Positions 49,281 through 62,100 of a stretch of 64,000 nucleotides of DNA are shown here, one piece after another. The stretch comes from Orthonyx spaldingii (lineage: Eukaryota; Chordata; Aves; Passeriformes; Orthonychidae): the NCBI GenBank assembly GCA_013397795.1, contig VZTJ01005469.1, forward strand, positions 1,261,840 through 1,325,839, read 5' to 3'. The position numbers and the translations under genes were made by a program. The notes beneath the pieces are model-generated. The model was given only the letters and a program-made list of their open reading frames with translations, was not told the DNA's origin and did no database searches. Within the stretch, counting starts at the first letter, position 1. Each line of letters begins with the position of its first letter.

Positions 49281-52200
49281 AATAATTTATTAGATTTGAG
49301 ACTTTCCACTCTTGGTTGAATATCACCAGCTACCCTTAACGTATGTCTGCATCAGCAAAAAGCTGTGCTGAGTGCTGCTGGCCTCATGCTTCCTTCTCAT
49401 GTACGGCAGGGATTAGGACATCATAGTGACATCTCTGAAACCCTGCCTCTGAGTCTGTCACTAGAATAAAGTACAAAGTAGCATGGGGGATATTACTATA
49501 CATGGGAATAATTCTTTTGTGATTGCTCTGGCAATGCTTAGCTGAAAGGAAGATCAGTAACAGAGGCTGACCCAGCAGTTATTTGTGGCTATTAACTTCC
49601 TGTGCTTAGGAACCTGTCTTATGTCAGGACACTGCTGTGCCAGGTGATGAACAAACCTATCAACAAAAGATGGTCTATCCAAACCAACGGGATAAGTAGG
49701 CTTTTTTGCTGACAGACCAAACTGACCAGTTCAAGGTATTAGATTGAAAGTGATTAGGTCTGAATCTGACTAAACCAATCCGTGTGTGAGTGAGAGACTG
49801 GGACATATACCCAGGCCCAGCTCAGAGGGAAAAGTTAGTCTTTGCAAACCTCAAAGTCCAGGGAAGCAGGCTATGCTTAGAACGGAGTAGCTTCAAACCA
49901 ACCCTTCATTTGGATGGGACATAAACCACCTGGTCCTTACAGGGCTACCAGGGGTGCTGGCACTGTAGCCAGTCCTATACAGGCCAATGCACAGCGTTTT
50001 TCTTTGGACAAACCAGCCCTCTGCTGGGCAGAGTTTGAGAATTCTTGGTGTGAATCTTCCTGACAGGCTGTAAACACTCGGTCCTTCTGACCCATCCCAG
50101 TTGTCAGCCAGCTGTGCACAGCTCTTGCTGGCAGAGAAATATGGAGACAGCAGCTTTGGCGTGGGCCCACATCTGGCCATTCCCACTTCCACAAGTGGCC
50201 ACTGACTGACAGATGGAGAAGGTCTACAGTCATCCAGGTAGACAGGTGCTCTAACGTACCTCTACTTAGGGCATGTAGTGATGGCTAAAGCCCAGCACAA
50301 TGGGCAGCTTTATCTGGGCACCATTGCAAAGAACAAGGCACAAGAAAGCAAGCCCTTTCCAAACACCAAGTATAATGTTGCTCTCTTTTGGTTTCTAGCT
50401 CTCCTACCCAGAATTTTAAACATAAAAGGCCCGAACTCTGACTTATTTTGTTGTCTTCACCACCTGAAAGAAACCCCAAACCAAAGCTAAAGCACTAGCT
50501 ATTTATTATAGCAGAGACAAACCAGAAACCGAAGCACTCTGCGCCTTCTAGTAGGGGGTGATGAGCCACCTACTGGTGTGGGATGCAGAGGAATAGTCTC
50601 CAAATGATGCCTCACACCAGCTGACTAACCAGGAGCTAATCCTGACAATTCCACTGGCTTTCTGTGTACCTTTGCATTTGTCTCAATCTGAAAAAATGAA
50701 GGTAACAGTAACTTAGTTTGCCTCATGTGAGGATTCAAGTAACACACTGAAAAAGCCTGTGAAGATGTAAAGATGTCTGTAAATCTACATATATTTTTTA
50801 CAATGAGACATCTTTCCCTACTGCAATTTATGCACCTACTGCAATTACCAACCAGTAATACACACATGCTAATGTAGAATGCAACATAAGTGCATAGTGA
50901 AAGTGGCAAGTAAGCTTGTGATTTGCACTTTCCAAGCAGAACAACTTTCAGACCCTATCTACAAAATCTTCATGCAAAAAGAAGCATCCAATGACACCAA
51001 AGTATACAGAGTAATGAGAACAGATTGAGAACTATGGCACCACCTTTCCTAATTCAATGCCTGAAAGAACCTGGCAGAGCGGAATAGCTGAGGAAAGTAA
51101 TTTCCTCACCAGCAGTTTTAACACAATTTTTCATCATGTCTCACTGAAGTAATCAAGCTTTCTCTATTTAGTACATTTAACTTCCGCTCTAAGAAACCTG
51201 TATTCAAGGAAGGAATGTGAAGATCGTTCCCCAGAAACATATGTAATTTGGTTCCTTCTATGAAGAGCAAGAAGTAGGAAACAGGACGGTGTTGTCCTTG
51301 TTGTAAAATGCCTGGGGCAATCTCTGTGCTTCCAACAAATGCAGAAACTCATTGAGCAAGCTATTAACCTAACAGCATGTAAAAACTACTTCACTGACTA
51401 GTCATCAAAGTTACCATTCACTACAGAAAGCTCTGTATTTTAGCCCAAGAATTTGGCCTCCAGAAGTGTTTCAGAACACACTGATTTGCAGACACAAGGC
51501 TGTTACTAGCACGTGATATAAAATTTTCCCTGTGAGTTAGCAAAACACAAATCAGGCACATATAACTCTGGATGGGTGCACTTTTCCAGGTGGGCGTCAG
51601 ACAATCCTTCCCTCTTTCTCCACCTCCCCCTTCAGAGGTGTCTGTGCACACAGACCACCCAGCAGATCAGCTGCCTTCCCTTAACTTTTCCCTTGGGATT
51701 CACGTGTCTTTTTGGTTACCATATATTCCCCAAAACATGGGAATCAGCTTCAGTTTCAGCAGAAAGACTGGCTGACTGTCCTTCAAGAAGGCTTGCTATT
51801 TGAGCTGATTTGTCAGGAGGAATTGGCACTGCTATAAATTGACCAACAGGAATTATCCAGTTGCTTTCTCAACCATTCTCCTGATTTTGAATGAATTAGC
51901 TACCATCATGCTCAAGAGGATGCACTGAGACAGTCACTGCCTGCTCAGTCTGTGACTGCATTCCACACTGTTCTAGGCTCATTCCCTCCTTCAGCTCTTG
52001 TGCTCTGCCCCTGCAACACTGCAGATTCCGTAAGAGAAGCCATAAAAAGCTGTGCACTTTGAAGATGTTGTCTGTGTTTCCTTCCATCATTTCAAGCTCC
52101 TGTTCCCTGTACACTGGTTGATAATTGATACTTCCCTTTTTTAGAGAGTGGGAAAAGCCTGGCCTCTTCATGCATTTCTACAAGGCTTGGGTTGGAGCAC

Positions 52201-55115
52201 TAACTTCTCTGCTATGCAACAAGATGTTAAGTGACCTCTAGCCTTTAAGTTACAAAGGTGATTTAATAAAAGGCTAGAGCCATCCAAAGTGTGAACCTCA
52301 GACTGGACTCCTTGTCATGACCAATGCCATCCAGGTGAGTCCACAGGATGTAGAAAATTACAGCTGGCTTGTCCAGAGCTGAAAGCACATGAACGCAAAA
52401 ACAGCATTTATCAATTTTAACTGATTGAGCACATCAAAGAAATGAGGAAGATCTAGGCAAGAAACACCAGGGAGTGTAATTTCTTTCTGAGTTTCATGCA
52501 GCATTTTGTGTTCTGATATAAAGTCCAATACAACATCAGGTACTATTGATCAGTTTCAGACCAGTGCTTCTAAGAGCTCAGCAGAATGAGAATACTATGG
52601 AAAAATGGAGACTAAAAGCACATATGGTAGGAAACCACACATGGTTTCATAGGCCAAGCTTCTTGGGTTAAACTAGAGCATTTTCCAGAACCTATAGTCG
52701 TGGGGAAATGGTAGGTGACTTTGGAAAAGAAAAATATGAAAACTTGTCTAGTGAAAGAAAAAGAAGACAGAGCTACAAAACAAGCTGTGGTTCACTTCTA
52801 TTAGTGCTTCAGCACATCTTTGACCCCTTTACCTCAATCTGTTCCTGAGTGATTAATGTGACCTCACTGTGTGTGTTCGCCCAGTCTGTGAGCTGCTTTC
52901 ATCCCACCATTCAGCTCTGACATAGACTCCACACCAACCTGTGGCAAGTGGAAAGGCCAATTACTACTGTAGCAAATGAAATAAACATTACTTGAGTCAT
53001 ATGTGTTGAGGTACATAGGTCAGCAGTGTATTACAAGTCTCCACTTTTCACGTGATCAACTTATTGGTTACTTCCAGAAGCAAGATATCCCACACACTTC
53101 CTGGTTCACATGCATTCTAACCAGGAATGATTTGAATTTGAACATGTGAATCTGAGAGGAGAAAGGGTTTTGCTGAAATTACTGTACAAGGATAGATTAA
53201 TGTGTTCAATACTGATTAATAGTAGCAAAGAAAGAGTGGCAAGACAAACTGATGCATCTGACAGTAATTGCTCAAGTCTGTTATTTCTAAGATAGGTGCT
53301 TCCATATATGTAATTTGTGTATTTGACAGTTAATCCTATCTACATGAATCACCAAGACCCTCACAATTGCAAGGTATAATTTCAGACATTATAACTTAAA
53401 AATATCACAACAGCTGTGTTCATTTCCCCCTGCCTTTCAAATACCTTCATTCTTGAGCCCAGGCCCTGAATTTCCAAAAGCAGATCTTTCAGTATCCAAG
53501 GTGAAAACAACACAGCCAACAAGTGTGAATTCCTTCAGTGGAGCAACTATAACTTTCCAAGGGAGAAGGACGATTACTGTTTCATTGCCTGGATTGTTTG
53601 CAGTCTGCACAGCAACACGGAAAGATTCTATAGTTCAAATTTTTAGCACAGAGCCCCTTTAATACTAAATTCAACTCAAATATAAAATACGTACTTTCTG
53701 CTACATCTGCTTTAACTTCTTTGCCTTTGTATGTTTCCAGGTGGGACAGATTCATAGCTGCCTCTACTACACTGAGATTTGCAGATCTTTTTATTCAAAG
53801 CATCTAAGATACACAGCTCACACTGCAGAATAATGAACAGTCAGGACAATTTCATATGGTAATTTTATATTCACTCCTGGTAATTAAAAAGCTACATAGA
53901 GCCAACCACTGAAAACAGAAGTGACTTCTTTCTCCACTGCCCACAAAAACCAGCATCATTCCTGCGACTCAACACATCAGAACCCCTCCAAAAAAGCATA
54001 TGGTATGAACAGTTCTTGCTAAAATTGCACATCTCTAAGCTCTATGAGGCTGGCTCCAGAAGATTCTCCTTCCTGAAAATGTTTCAGTATGCTCCAGTTT
54101 CTGCAAAGGTCTATACTCAGCTGAGGTATATGAAAGCAGTGGCATTTTTCTCATACCTGCACCCATCTCTAGGTACTTGTTCTGTATTTATGATTAATGC
54201 AAATATTCACAGTGAAATATGAACAGATAGTTCAGTAGTACTTACTGGGTTCAGGCAACCCCATGCATATGGAAACAGGATACTCTAGATGTCCCTAGGG
54301 AAATGCCAACTACAACCCTGGAAACTTCATGGGACAGCTAAGTTTCTGCAAAGGACAGAGCTGCTTCAAATGGGCACCAGTTTAATAGATGCTTTCTGAT
54401 TCATGGTTCTCACATAAGTTTTCCTGTTCTTTTCTATTTTCTAAAACTTGCCTCCATAGGCAAAGCAATCAACATAGTAGCATAATTGTATAAGCAAAGC
54501 TGTGGAGATATAAGAAAGTCTATGTAAGGACTATTTTTCACTCTAAGTTACTTTATCCTGGTAGCACAACTACAGTTCCAAAATAATTTACCTTAAGATC
54601 AACACATTTTCTTTCAGCAGGAAGCTGCAATTGTTTACCACAGATAAAAACACCAAGGGACATAGTGAACAAAACCAAAACACACTCTGGAAAAAGGCAT
54701 GACTAGAAAACTTTGACCTTTTAAATGGAATTGTCTTTGCAGACAACACTTTCCATCTGAAATGTCCAGAGAACTTATGATTTTTTATTTTGTCTGTAAA
54801 AAGACTGTTTGAAATGTTTGTTTTCTTTCCCACTTTAATTCATTTTCATATTTCACAGAACAACGTAAGAGGCAGGCACACTACAACTAAGGACTTGAGA
54901 CCAGATGATGCTACAATGGCAAACAGTACACTAGAAGGGTTCCTGCATAGGAGCGGTGAGGGAGGAAGACTGGCTGATACATTTGATAAATTCGTGTCTG
55001 TTTTGATGGACAAAAGTATTTTTTGTTATTCATTACAAAAATCATACCTGTACATAATAAAAAGAAACACAAATGTTGACAGATTGTGCATCTCTTGGTG
55101 ACTCTGGTTTGGACA
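49281..55115. other. Intergenic DNA between KIAA1958 remnants and INIP
   Basis: No exon, RNA gene or named repeat is recognised on either strand in this 5.8-kb stretch. Part of its right end may be a longer INIP 3' UTR on the - strand, since further TTTATT (AATAAA on the - strand) occurs near 53790 and 54785. Open frames here are short and resemble no known protein. Confidence 0.6.
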
Positions 55116-55121
55116 TTTATT
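55116..55121 (-). terminator. INIP: Candidate INIP polyadenylation signal
   Basis: AATAAA on the - strand (TTTATT as given), 280 bases beyond the INIP stop codon. It is the nearest canonical signal. Other copies further left could be used for a longer 3' UTR. Confidence 0.4.
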
Positions 55122-55400
55122 TAAAGGAAGCACTGAAACAGGGAAGAGCAAACCCTGTGCACTTCAAACTCCAAGAAAAGGCTTGCATTTGACTTTGACC
55201 CGACAGAGTAACAGAAATACAGGATAAAAATGTTTCAACAACACTATTTTCCCATCACCACAGCTCACACTCCTGAATGGCATTCACAGCAAAAACTCAG
55301 AAAAAAATAGTTTTTAAGATACATAAAGAAATTAAAAGGTCAGACAGCTCCTGCTATGAACAAAAATCAGATCTTGATGTTCTGAGACAAACAACACTCC

Positions 55401-55496
55401 TCACTCTGCCTCAAGTCGAGGTAAGACAGGAAGAATAAGATTTCCAAATGCAGAGTCTTGAGTTATGAAGTATCCTGAGGAATGTGCATGTGCGTG
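55401..55496 (-). CDS. INIP: INIP last coding exon (SOSS complex subunit C, C terminus)
   Basis: INIP (SOSS-C) is the small third subunit of the nuclear SOSS complex, with INTS3 and NABP1/2, which binds single-stranded DNA and supports double-strand-break repair. This exon reads HAHAHSSGYFITQDSAFGNL followed by ILPVLPRLEAE and a TGA stop at 55403-55401. The acceptor is TTTTCTCTTTCCAG in phase 0, matching the phase of the preceding exon. The ending EAE differs slightly from the DPE I recall for human. All 31 codons are open. With the two exons to its right and an expected 8-residue first exon, total length would be 104, the usual size of the family. Confidence 0.95.
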   Translation of the reverse strand, partial: HAHAHSSGYFITQDSAFGNLILPVLPRLEAE

Positions 55497-56461
55497 CTGG
55501 AAAGAGAAAAGCATTTGTTAAAGCATAACTCCCTGCAGCACTGACATGATTTAAGACTCCTTAATGCCTGCTTCTGCAGAATTAATGATTTATTTCTCCC
55601 AGTCTGGTCCTTAATTCTGATAGTCATATTCAAACCCAGGATTTTAGATAAGCTACACCAGAATAGGGCCCATCAAGACAATTCACTTGGACATTTTCTG
55701 CTGCTCTTTTCAGCCAACCCCATGGAGGTGGGACAAAACAACTCCTGATTCTTCTTCTTCGGCTAGACCCCATGTTTCCACTCCCTTCTATAACCAGCTT
55801 GCAAGTGTTGGTTTATGACAGCTGCTACGTGGAGTGCCACAAGCATGCATGAGTGTCCCACAAGCTGAGGCTGCATGTACAAATGACACGTGACCAGACA
55901 CACTCCCAAACATGGGACACTAGGATTCTGCTCATCTGATGTAGATATGCTTGTTCACCTGAGGGAGGCAGCTGCTGTATAGCTCTGGAACACCTCTGTG
56001 AAATCCTACACACCCTTTCCCAGTTCCAAGGCTGGACTCCGGCAAGTTAGATGTTCTGCATATCCCCTCCATTCACCACTGGGGAAAAGCCCTGCTGGAT
56101 CTCAAATTTAGCCTGAACCTGCAGTGTGCCCTTGGAGCGATCAAGGCTAACTGGCACAGCGGGCTGCACCAGCAACAGCACAGCCAGCAGGCCAAGGGGA
56201 GCTATCACAGCTCAGTTTGAGATACAAATTGAAGGGCGTTCAACAGAGACATAGAGAGATGGTTGTGCGGCTGGGTGGAGCTCTCCAAGCCCAAGGACAT
56301 GTTTCATCACAATGAAAGAGACTTCACTTATGACAAATACAGAAATGTGAGACACCTAATCGCTAAAAGGGGCTTTTCAATATCTCTAGGAGCAGGGCTG
56401 CTCTCCAAAGGGATGCACATCTAAAACAGAGCCAAGCTAAACTCTGACTGTATCAGCTCAC
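55497..56461 (-). other. INIP: INIP last intron
   Basis: The intron starts GTGAGCTG (at 56461 reading left) and ends TTTCCAG (55497), phase 0. It is 965 bases long and nothing else is recognised in it. Confidence 0.85.
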
Positions 56462-56552
56462 CTGCAGTGCAGCCTTCTGCTGTGCTGCGATGTGCTGTTG
56501 CTCAGCATGATCACGGAAATCCTTATTCAGAGGTGATCTTGCAAGTGCAATG
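56462..56552 (-). CDS. INIP: INIP internal coding exon (middle)
   Basis: Read on the - strand, the exon follows CTTCCTTGCAG. Its first C completes AGC (Ser) with the AG left by the upstream exon. It encodes IALARSPLNKDFRDHAEQQH then IAAQQKAALQ, 30 codons, and ends CTGCAG|GTGAGC in phase 0. The Gln/Ala-rich helical segment matches INIP. It is conserved and unbroken. Confidence 0.96.
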
Positions 56553-59042
56553 CTGCAAGGAAGAACAAGATGGTATGACACAGACCACAGACAAACCATG
56601 TGTCCTTGCCATTCTAGCCATGACTTCGTCAGCTCTCCATTTATTTCACTCATGGCTTCACAACTGTCAGTTACTGTTTGGAATTACTATTTGTTAATAC
56701 AAGAGAAAAAAGGGTAGATGGAGTGACGACAGCTGTATCATTTGAGCCATCATAAACATCTCCTGCCAAACTAAAGCTGAAGCCTATTGTGGATTTTACT
56801 CAGGTTGAGTCCCACTTAAGTCAGAGAAACCACTGGGGTGCAGTGTTATACAATGCAAGGAATTTCTAAAGCAGCTTTGTGCTTTCACCACTGCTCAGTC
56901 ACCGAGTGACTGTCCTAAACAACTGTGATAAACAGAAGCACTAACAAGAGCTCAGCGGACTTCAGTATAACAATAATTCTTTGGTGGGCGGGCAGCACTT
57001 CACTACCTATGATAAAGGAGCTTCCTTTTGATATTAACTGAAATAATGATCCCTTGATAATAGCTTGGAGTACCTAAAACTGATTTAGCTTATCTATCTC
57101 AGTGCAGCATAAGGTTTCAAATTAGAATTTATTAATGTTTTTTCTTGTCTTTTATATCTTAAGACTTGTCTGCCTTCTTAGTCCCAAAAGAAGACATAAA
57201 AAGCATCCCCAACTCTATACAAGTAACATGGAAATCAGGTGAGGTTTGCCATTAGAATTGCATCACAAGACAATTTACAACTACCTCTGAAATTGTCACT
57301 GGAGACTGCTGCTGAAACTCCTGCTCTTACCAATCACAGAGACAAAAATACAAATGACAAGGATTCCAACCAAATTCATCAACTGAATTTTACCAGCAGC
57401 TTCAATGTCAACAGCTGATTTAGTAAATCAGTTTTTGAGATGCAGCCATGCTCATGAAAAGATCTTCAGCCAAATCTATGCCTAAATGCATAACAAAAGC
57501 TAAACAATTCAGAAAAATCTTTGCTTATGGCAAGTATTAAGATAAGCTTCACTGCTGGAGAAGAGTACTACTCAGTTTATTTAAAACACAGTATTTTCAT
57601 ATTGTTATCTTGAAGGTATTTAATTTGCGTTTAATCTGTACCCTCTAACTTTTCAATATGATTTCTGTAGATAAGCTTAAGGCTTCACTGTAAGGTGACC
57701 TTTTTCAAAAGAGGTCTTCTGTTCTTGGATACAGGATTTTCACATGCCAAGGCCAGAAATCAATTAACTCGTTCACCCTTACACTGTTCATGCCGCTGTC
57801 GTGCTTTAGGTACCTCAAGCACTTTTGGTCAAGTTTGCACAATTTTTATGGACTCAATTCTGAAAACTCTGTGATCCAAGACCTTTGGCACAACATCAAA
57901 TATCCGGCAGCTTCTCAAAAATCACACATCAGCCCACCATGCCAAAGCAGAGAGTTTGACTGCTGCACTGTAGGTTCCTCCCATGCTTCAAAATTAGTAA
58001 ATTCTAATTCTGCTCACTAGAATACACTGTGATATTTCCTTAAAGAAAAAAAGAGAGTAAACAAGCACTCCCTGAAACTCTGTTAAACTTATAATGAAGT
58101 ACAGAAGCAGTGTTGCCAGAAGTCAGAAGTTGTACATAACAGTATAATATTCTGATTTTCTTTCCAAAAATTTTGCTCAAATAATAACCACATACAATTA
58201 TTATTAATAATGTCTTCTCTCACTCAGAGGTCTACATGAGGCAATTTCAAGTATTCTGCATGTTTTTTGACATTATGAAGGAATTAAAAGTGCCATGGAA
58301 TCCCTTTGAAAAAAAGACATGGGCAGCACTCAGACTGTAGTCACGAGTATAGGTGTTGTGGGTTACACCATGTCTAGAACATGGCATGGCACTCACTTCA
58401 TGCTAACCCCAAAGGTTATGGATCTCAATTTCTCCACATAAACTATTATGTGATTTTCCAGCTACTGATTTACAACAGAATTCTGATCTTGTTGTCTGGT
58501 ATGGCAGAAATCCCAGTAACAGCCCTTCATGTCTGATTAGATTATTACACCTTATGGTCTAGAATCATCCTTACAACACAGCATCTTTTAGAAGATTATC
58601 TGCTGTAACATAAACTGGGTTTGTCTTGCACATAGGGTGTTTCAAGAGTAACTCACTCCTGCTGTAATTGTTCTCTAAGCACACAGAATCCTGAACCTAA
58701 TGGTCTGCTACTTCCATTCCCCAGAGCATTTCAGCTCAATAATTAAATGTTTTCTCAGTGTCTGCTTCCTGACTTTTCTTTATGGTAGACTGTAACACAC
58801 TTGAGTAAGCGTATTTACTTCTCTCATTCTCAAATGGAAATTACGTAAGCCAAAATTCACACTATGTAAACAATTTTAAATACTAATACCTTCCTAAACA
58901 GCAATGTCCCTCTGCCTTGTTATTAAGGATGGTCAGAAAACATTTTGTTAAGTATTTATATAAGTTTACAGCTCATTAGCTGTTTGGTTTTTTTCCTTGA
59001 TGTAATCAGTGATGTCCAAACAGGTCTAAGAACATAAAATAC
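56553..59042 (-). other. INIP: INIP intron
   Basis: This 2.5-kb intron runs from donor GTATTT (59042 reading left) to acceptor TTGCAG. No exon or named repeat is recognised inside. Confidence 0.85.
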
Positions 59043-59145
59043 CTGGCTCCAGGGTGATTTGTGGAAGACTGGTTTTGCATAAGTAACTTTCTCTTCTCCT
59101 TGTCTAGTTCTGCCAGGATTGCAACCCTATTTTTATTCTGGAAAC
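59043..59145 (-). CDS. INIP: INIP internal coding exon (N-terminal conserved segment)
   Basis: On the - strand the exon follows TTCTCACCAG. It encodes (G)FQNKNRVAILAELDKEKRK then LLMQNQSSTNHPGA, and ends GCCAG|GTATTT, leaving AG for the split Ser codon. Its first Gly codon needs one base from the previous exon (phase 1). This is the most conserved part of INIP and probably the surface that binds INTS3 or NABP. The expected first coding exon, with about eight residues (MAANSSGQ in human as I recall), was not found up to base 64000. Confidence 0.96.
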
Positions 59146-62100
59146 CTGGTGAGAATGACAGAAAAATATTAGAGATATGTATTTGATTTCTCTGGCCCAA
59201 CTCTAACCCTGTGGAATTAGAAGTCCCTGTACAAAATTACTCTAAGATGAATACGTGAATCTTCAAGGCTTTGTACCCATTTGAAAAGGCTATTAATAAA
59301 TAGGCTTCATTTTTTCCTTTTCTTATTTTACAGCATGCATTAGCTTCCATAAGCTATCATGCATATTAATACATTTTACAATAGAGGCTTTTAACTCAAG
59401 TTAGATCCTATCCCTTCCCAAGCCAGCTCTGGAGCTACAGTCAAGGTACACAATCAAATAGCTGTCTTTCAAAGAAAAAAAAGTAAACTTACCAGATTCT
59501 GGATTTAAAATATAGTCACTGAATGTTCATCTCAATAACAATGGAGTAATATACTCATGGGGCCTAATTTCTCATGTCAGTCAACTCATACTACAAGACA
59601 AGCATTATATATATAACAGATAAGAATAAGCTAACCACTAAGCTTGCACATGTGCTTATACAAACATCTTTCATTCAGTATAGGCAGGAAAGCTTAAATA
59701 TACTGATGTCCTTACCTATACACACTACCCTTATTCTGAGTATGATCAAATGCTCGGATAAAGAAGCAAAATTAAACTGTTAAACTGCCTGTACACAATA
59801 TAAGAATGTGGCCTCCATTTGCTTTCATCATTCTCCCAAAGAGACCCTGAATACCAGAGAATGGGTCAGGAAGTGGGGTGACTTGAGAGAATTTAAAAAA
59901 TGCCCAAAATAGCTGCCATCTATGTTTTTTTTGAAATTGCCTTCTAAATGCAAACATGGCAAAACTGCTGTACCTACACCTATATCCTCATATAATAAAG
60001 GATCTCACTGCAGCCTTCAAACACACCAGATGCACAAGTCCCTGCTGTTGCCCAGTGTGCCCAACTAGCACAGCTGAGGACAACAGCTCCAGAGCTGACT
60101 CTTACACGCCTCTGTGCCACCAAGGACGCTCCTCATGTCAGAAATACACACTTTCTGAATCTCTGATTTGTTGCTGTTCTATAAATATCAAGCTTTGACA
60201 CCATCATAAAGAAGAACAGATGTAAAAGTCAAGTTTATTTCTCCATAAAAAAAAGGTCAAAGATTCCCACTGGAAATTGCTGTGTGCTGCGCCCCAGCCT
60301 TGAGAACTGTCTTAGTGACAGCACTAAAACATGGTAGCCCACAAGCTGTTAGGAAGGCCAGACATGGTAACTCTTAAGGAGAGTATTAGCACGTCAAGGT
60401 AAAATGATTTATTTTCAGTAGCTGCACTCAAAGTTCATCCTCTTTGACAGACCTTGTGTTGATGCTCAACTATATAATCCAGTATTCCTTTCACCTGCAT
60501 GGCTCAATGAAGGAGACAATTACCAGAGAGAAACCTTCAACTCTAAATAACAATTTACGTCTGTACTGCCTTGCTATCAAACTCTCAGCTTTTTCTTCTA
60601 CCATGACTAACATACACCCATAAACCTCAGTGTCCCAAGAGTTCTTGAAAGGAGTAGTCTTTTCATTATATTGTATTGTGGTTTTATGTAAGATCACCCA
60701 CAATAATTTCAGCATTTCTTAATAAGATTTTTCCATTACATTTAATTAACTGGTACTTTTCAGTCCACTAATCTCTCCTTCCCATGTGGCATTAGCTCCA
60801 CTTAAACTCTGTTTTGTCAAAGTATTGATTCAGGTCTTTGATGTTTCTCTGCTCTTCGGCTATTGTACACTATCTCGATTTTTGAAGACCTCGCACTTGC
60901 AACAAATCTGAAACATTAAAACACAGCTGACATACAAAGGCTGACAGATCTTGCCAACAAGCTAGGATTTAATACTTCTGAGCTGCAGCTAGCCCAGACT
61001 TTACTTTCTTGTAAATTCTGGAGACAATGTATGGACAGGATGACTGAAGCACTTCTACGAGGGTTTGATCTAAAACAACCATGTCTGTATGCTCACTCTA
61101 CACAGTTTTAATCCAAAAACCTTTATACTTGACATATTACTCAGCACCCTTCTGCTTGTGCTTGCTTATCCTGAACTGCATAAATCCAAATGCATACTTA
61201 GAATTCAGAAGATTTGACAATTAAGAAAAGTGAGACCATTTTTTAATATAAGTTGTTGTGATCTAAAAAAATGAAGACTAAATATGCTTAAATTTATCAT
61301 GAAGCAGATAGTATGATTCAGAAAAGCTTGAGACATTTTAAATTCTGTTTTTAAACTGTGATCAGAAACTTTAGAAGATTCTGTTTTCTATTTTAAGTTC
61401 TATTACAGTATCTTATGGCAGAAAATCTAGAGGTATTCAGAAGAAACCCAAGCATTTTTTCTTTTCTTATACCTCTACTAAGAACTTTGTGGTGTGTTTT
61501 CTGTTTGATTGTTTGTTGGTTGGGTTTTTTTTAAAGTAGTATTTTGCACTAGAGTTCAGACAGTGACCATCAGCAACCTGCTGTGCTGAAAAAGTCACTT
61601 GCTTAAGAGAATTAGTCAATGGTAAGGAGAAAAAAGACTGTTTAAGAAAGTGGAGGGGCACATTCAACATGTACATGTTAGTACTCCTCAGCTGAGCAAT
61701 GTGAGGTTTCTGCAGGTAAACTTCTTCAACAGGCAAAGCAAAGCCTGTTCATTTAAAGGTTAACAATGGAGGGGGTGGAACATGAGAAATCCATTTCACA
61801 GAGAAATCCCGGCATCCTTATAAAGTAATTAACCATATCTGGCAATGCATAAGCAAGACTTTCATTTAGATTATTCCCTGTCCAGAAACTCAAAGTGCTT
61901 TCATAAAGATCAACTTGAAACTCCCACAGAAGTTTTCCACTTCAGTTATAAATAAGAGTAATTTTTCATCTGTAGATTTGTCTGTTCTGCTTTCTAGTAT
62001 TAAAAATGTGGACATGTAAAAATTAAAACCTGTCCCTAGTACAGACCAGATTCATTTGTGAAAGCAAGTGCAGGTTTTCAAACACAGAGCTTCCTAATAA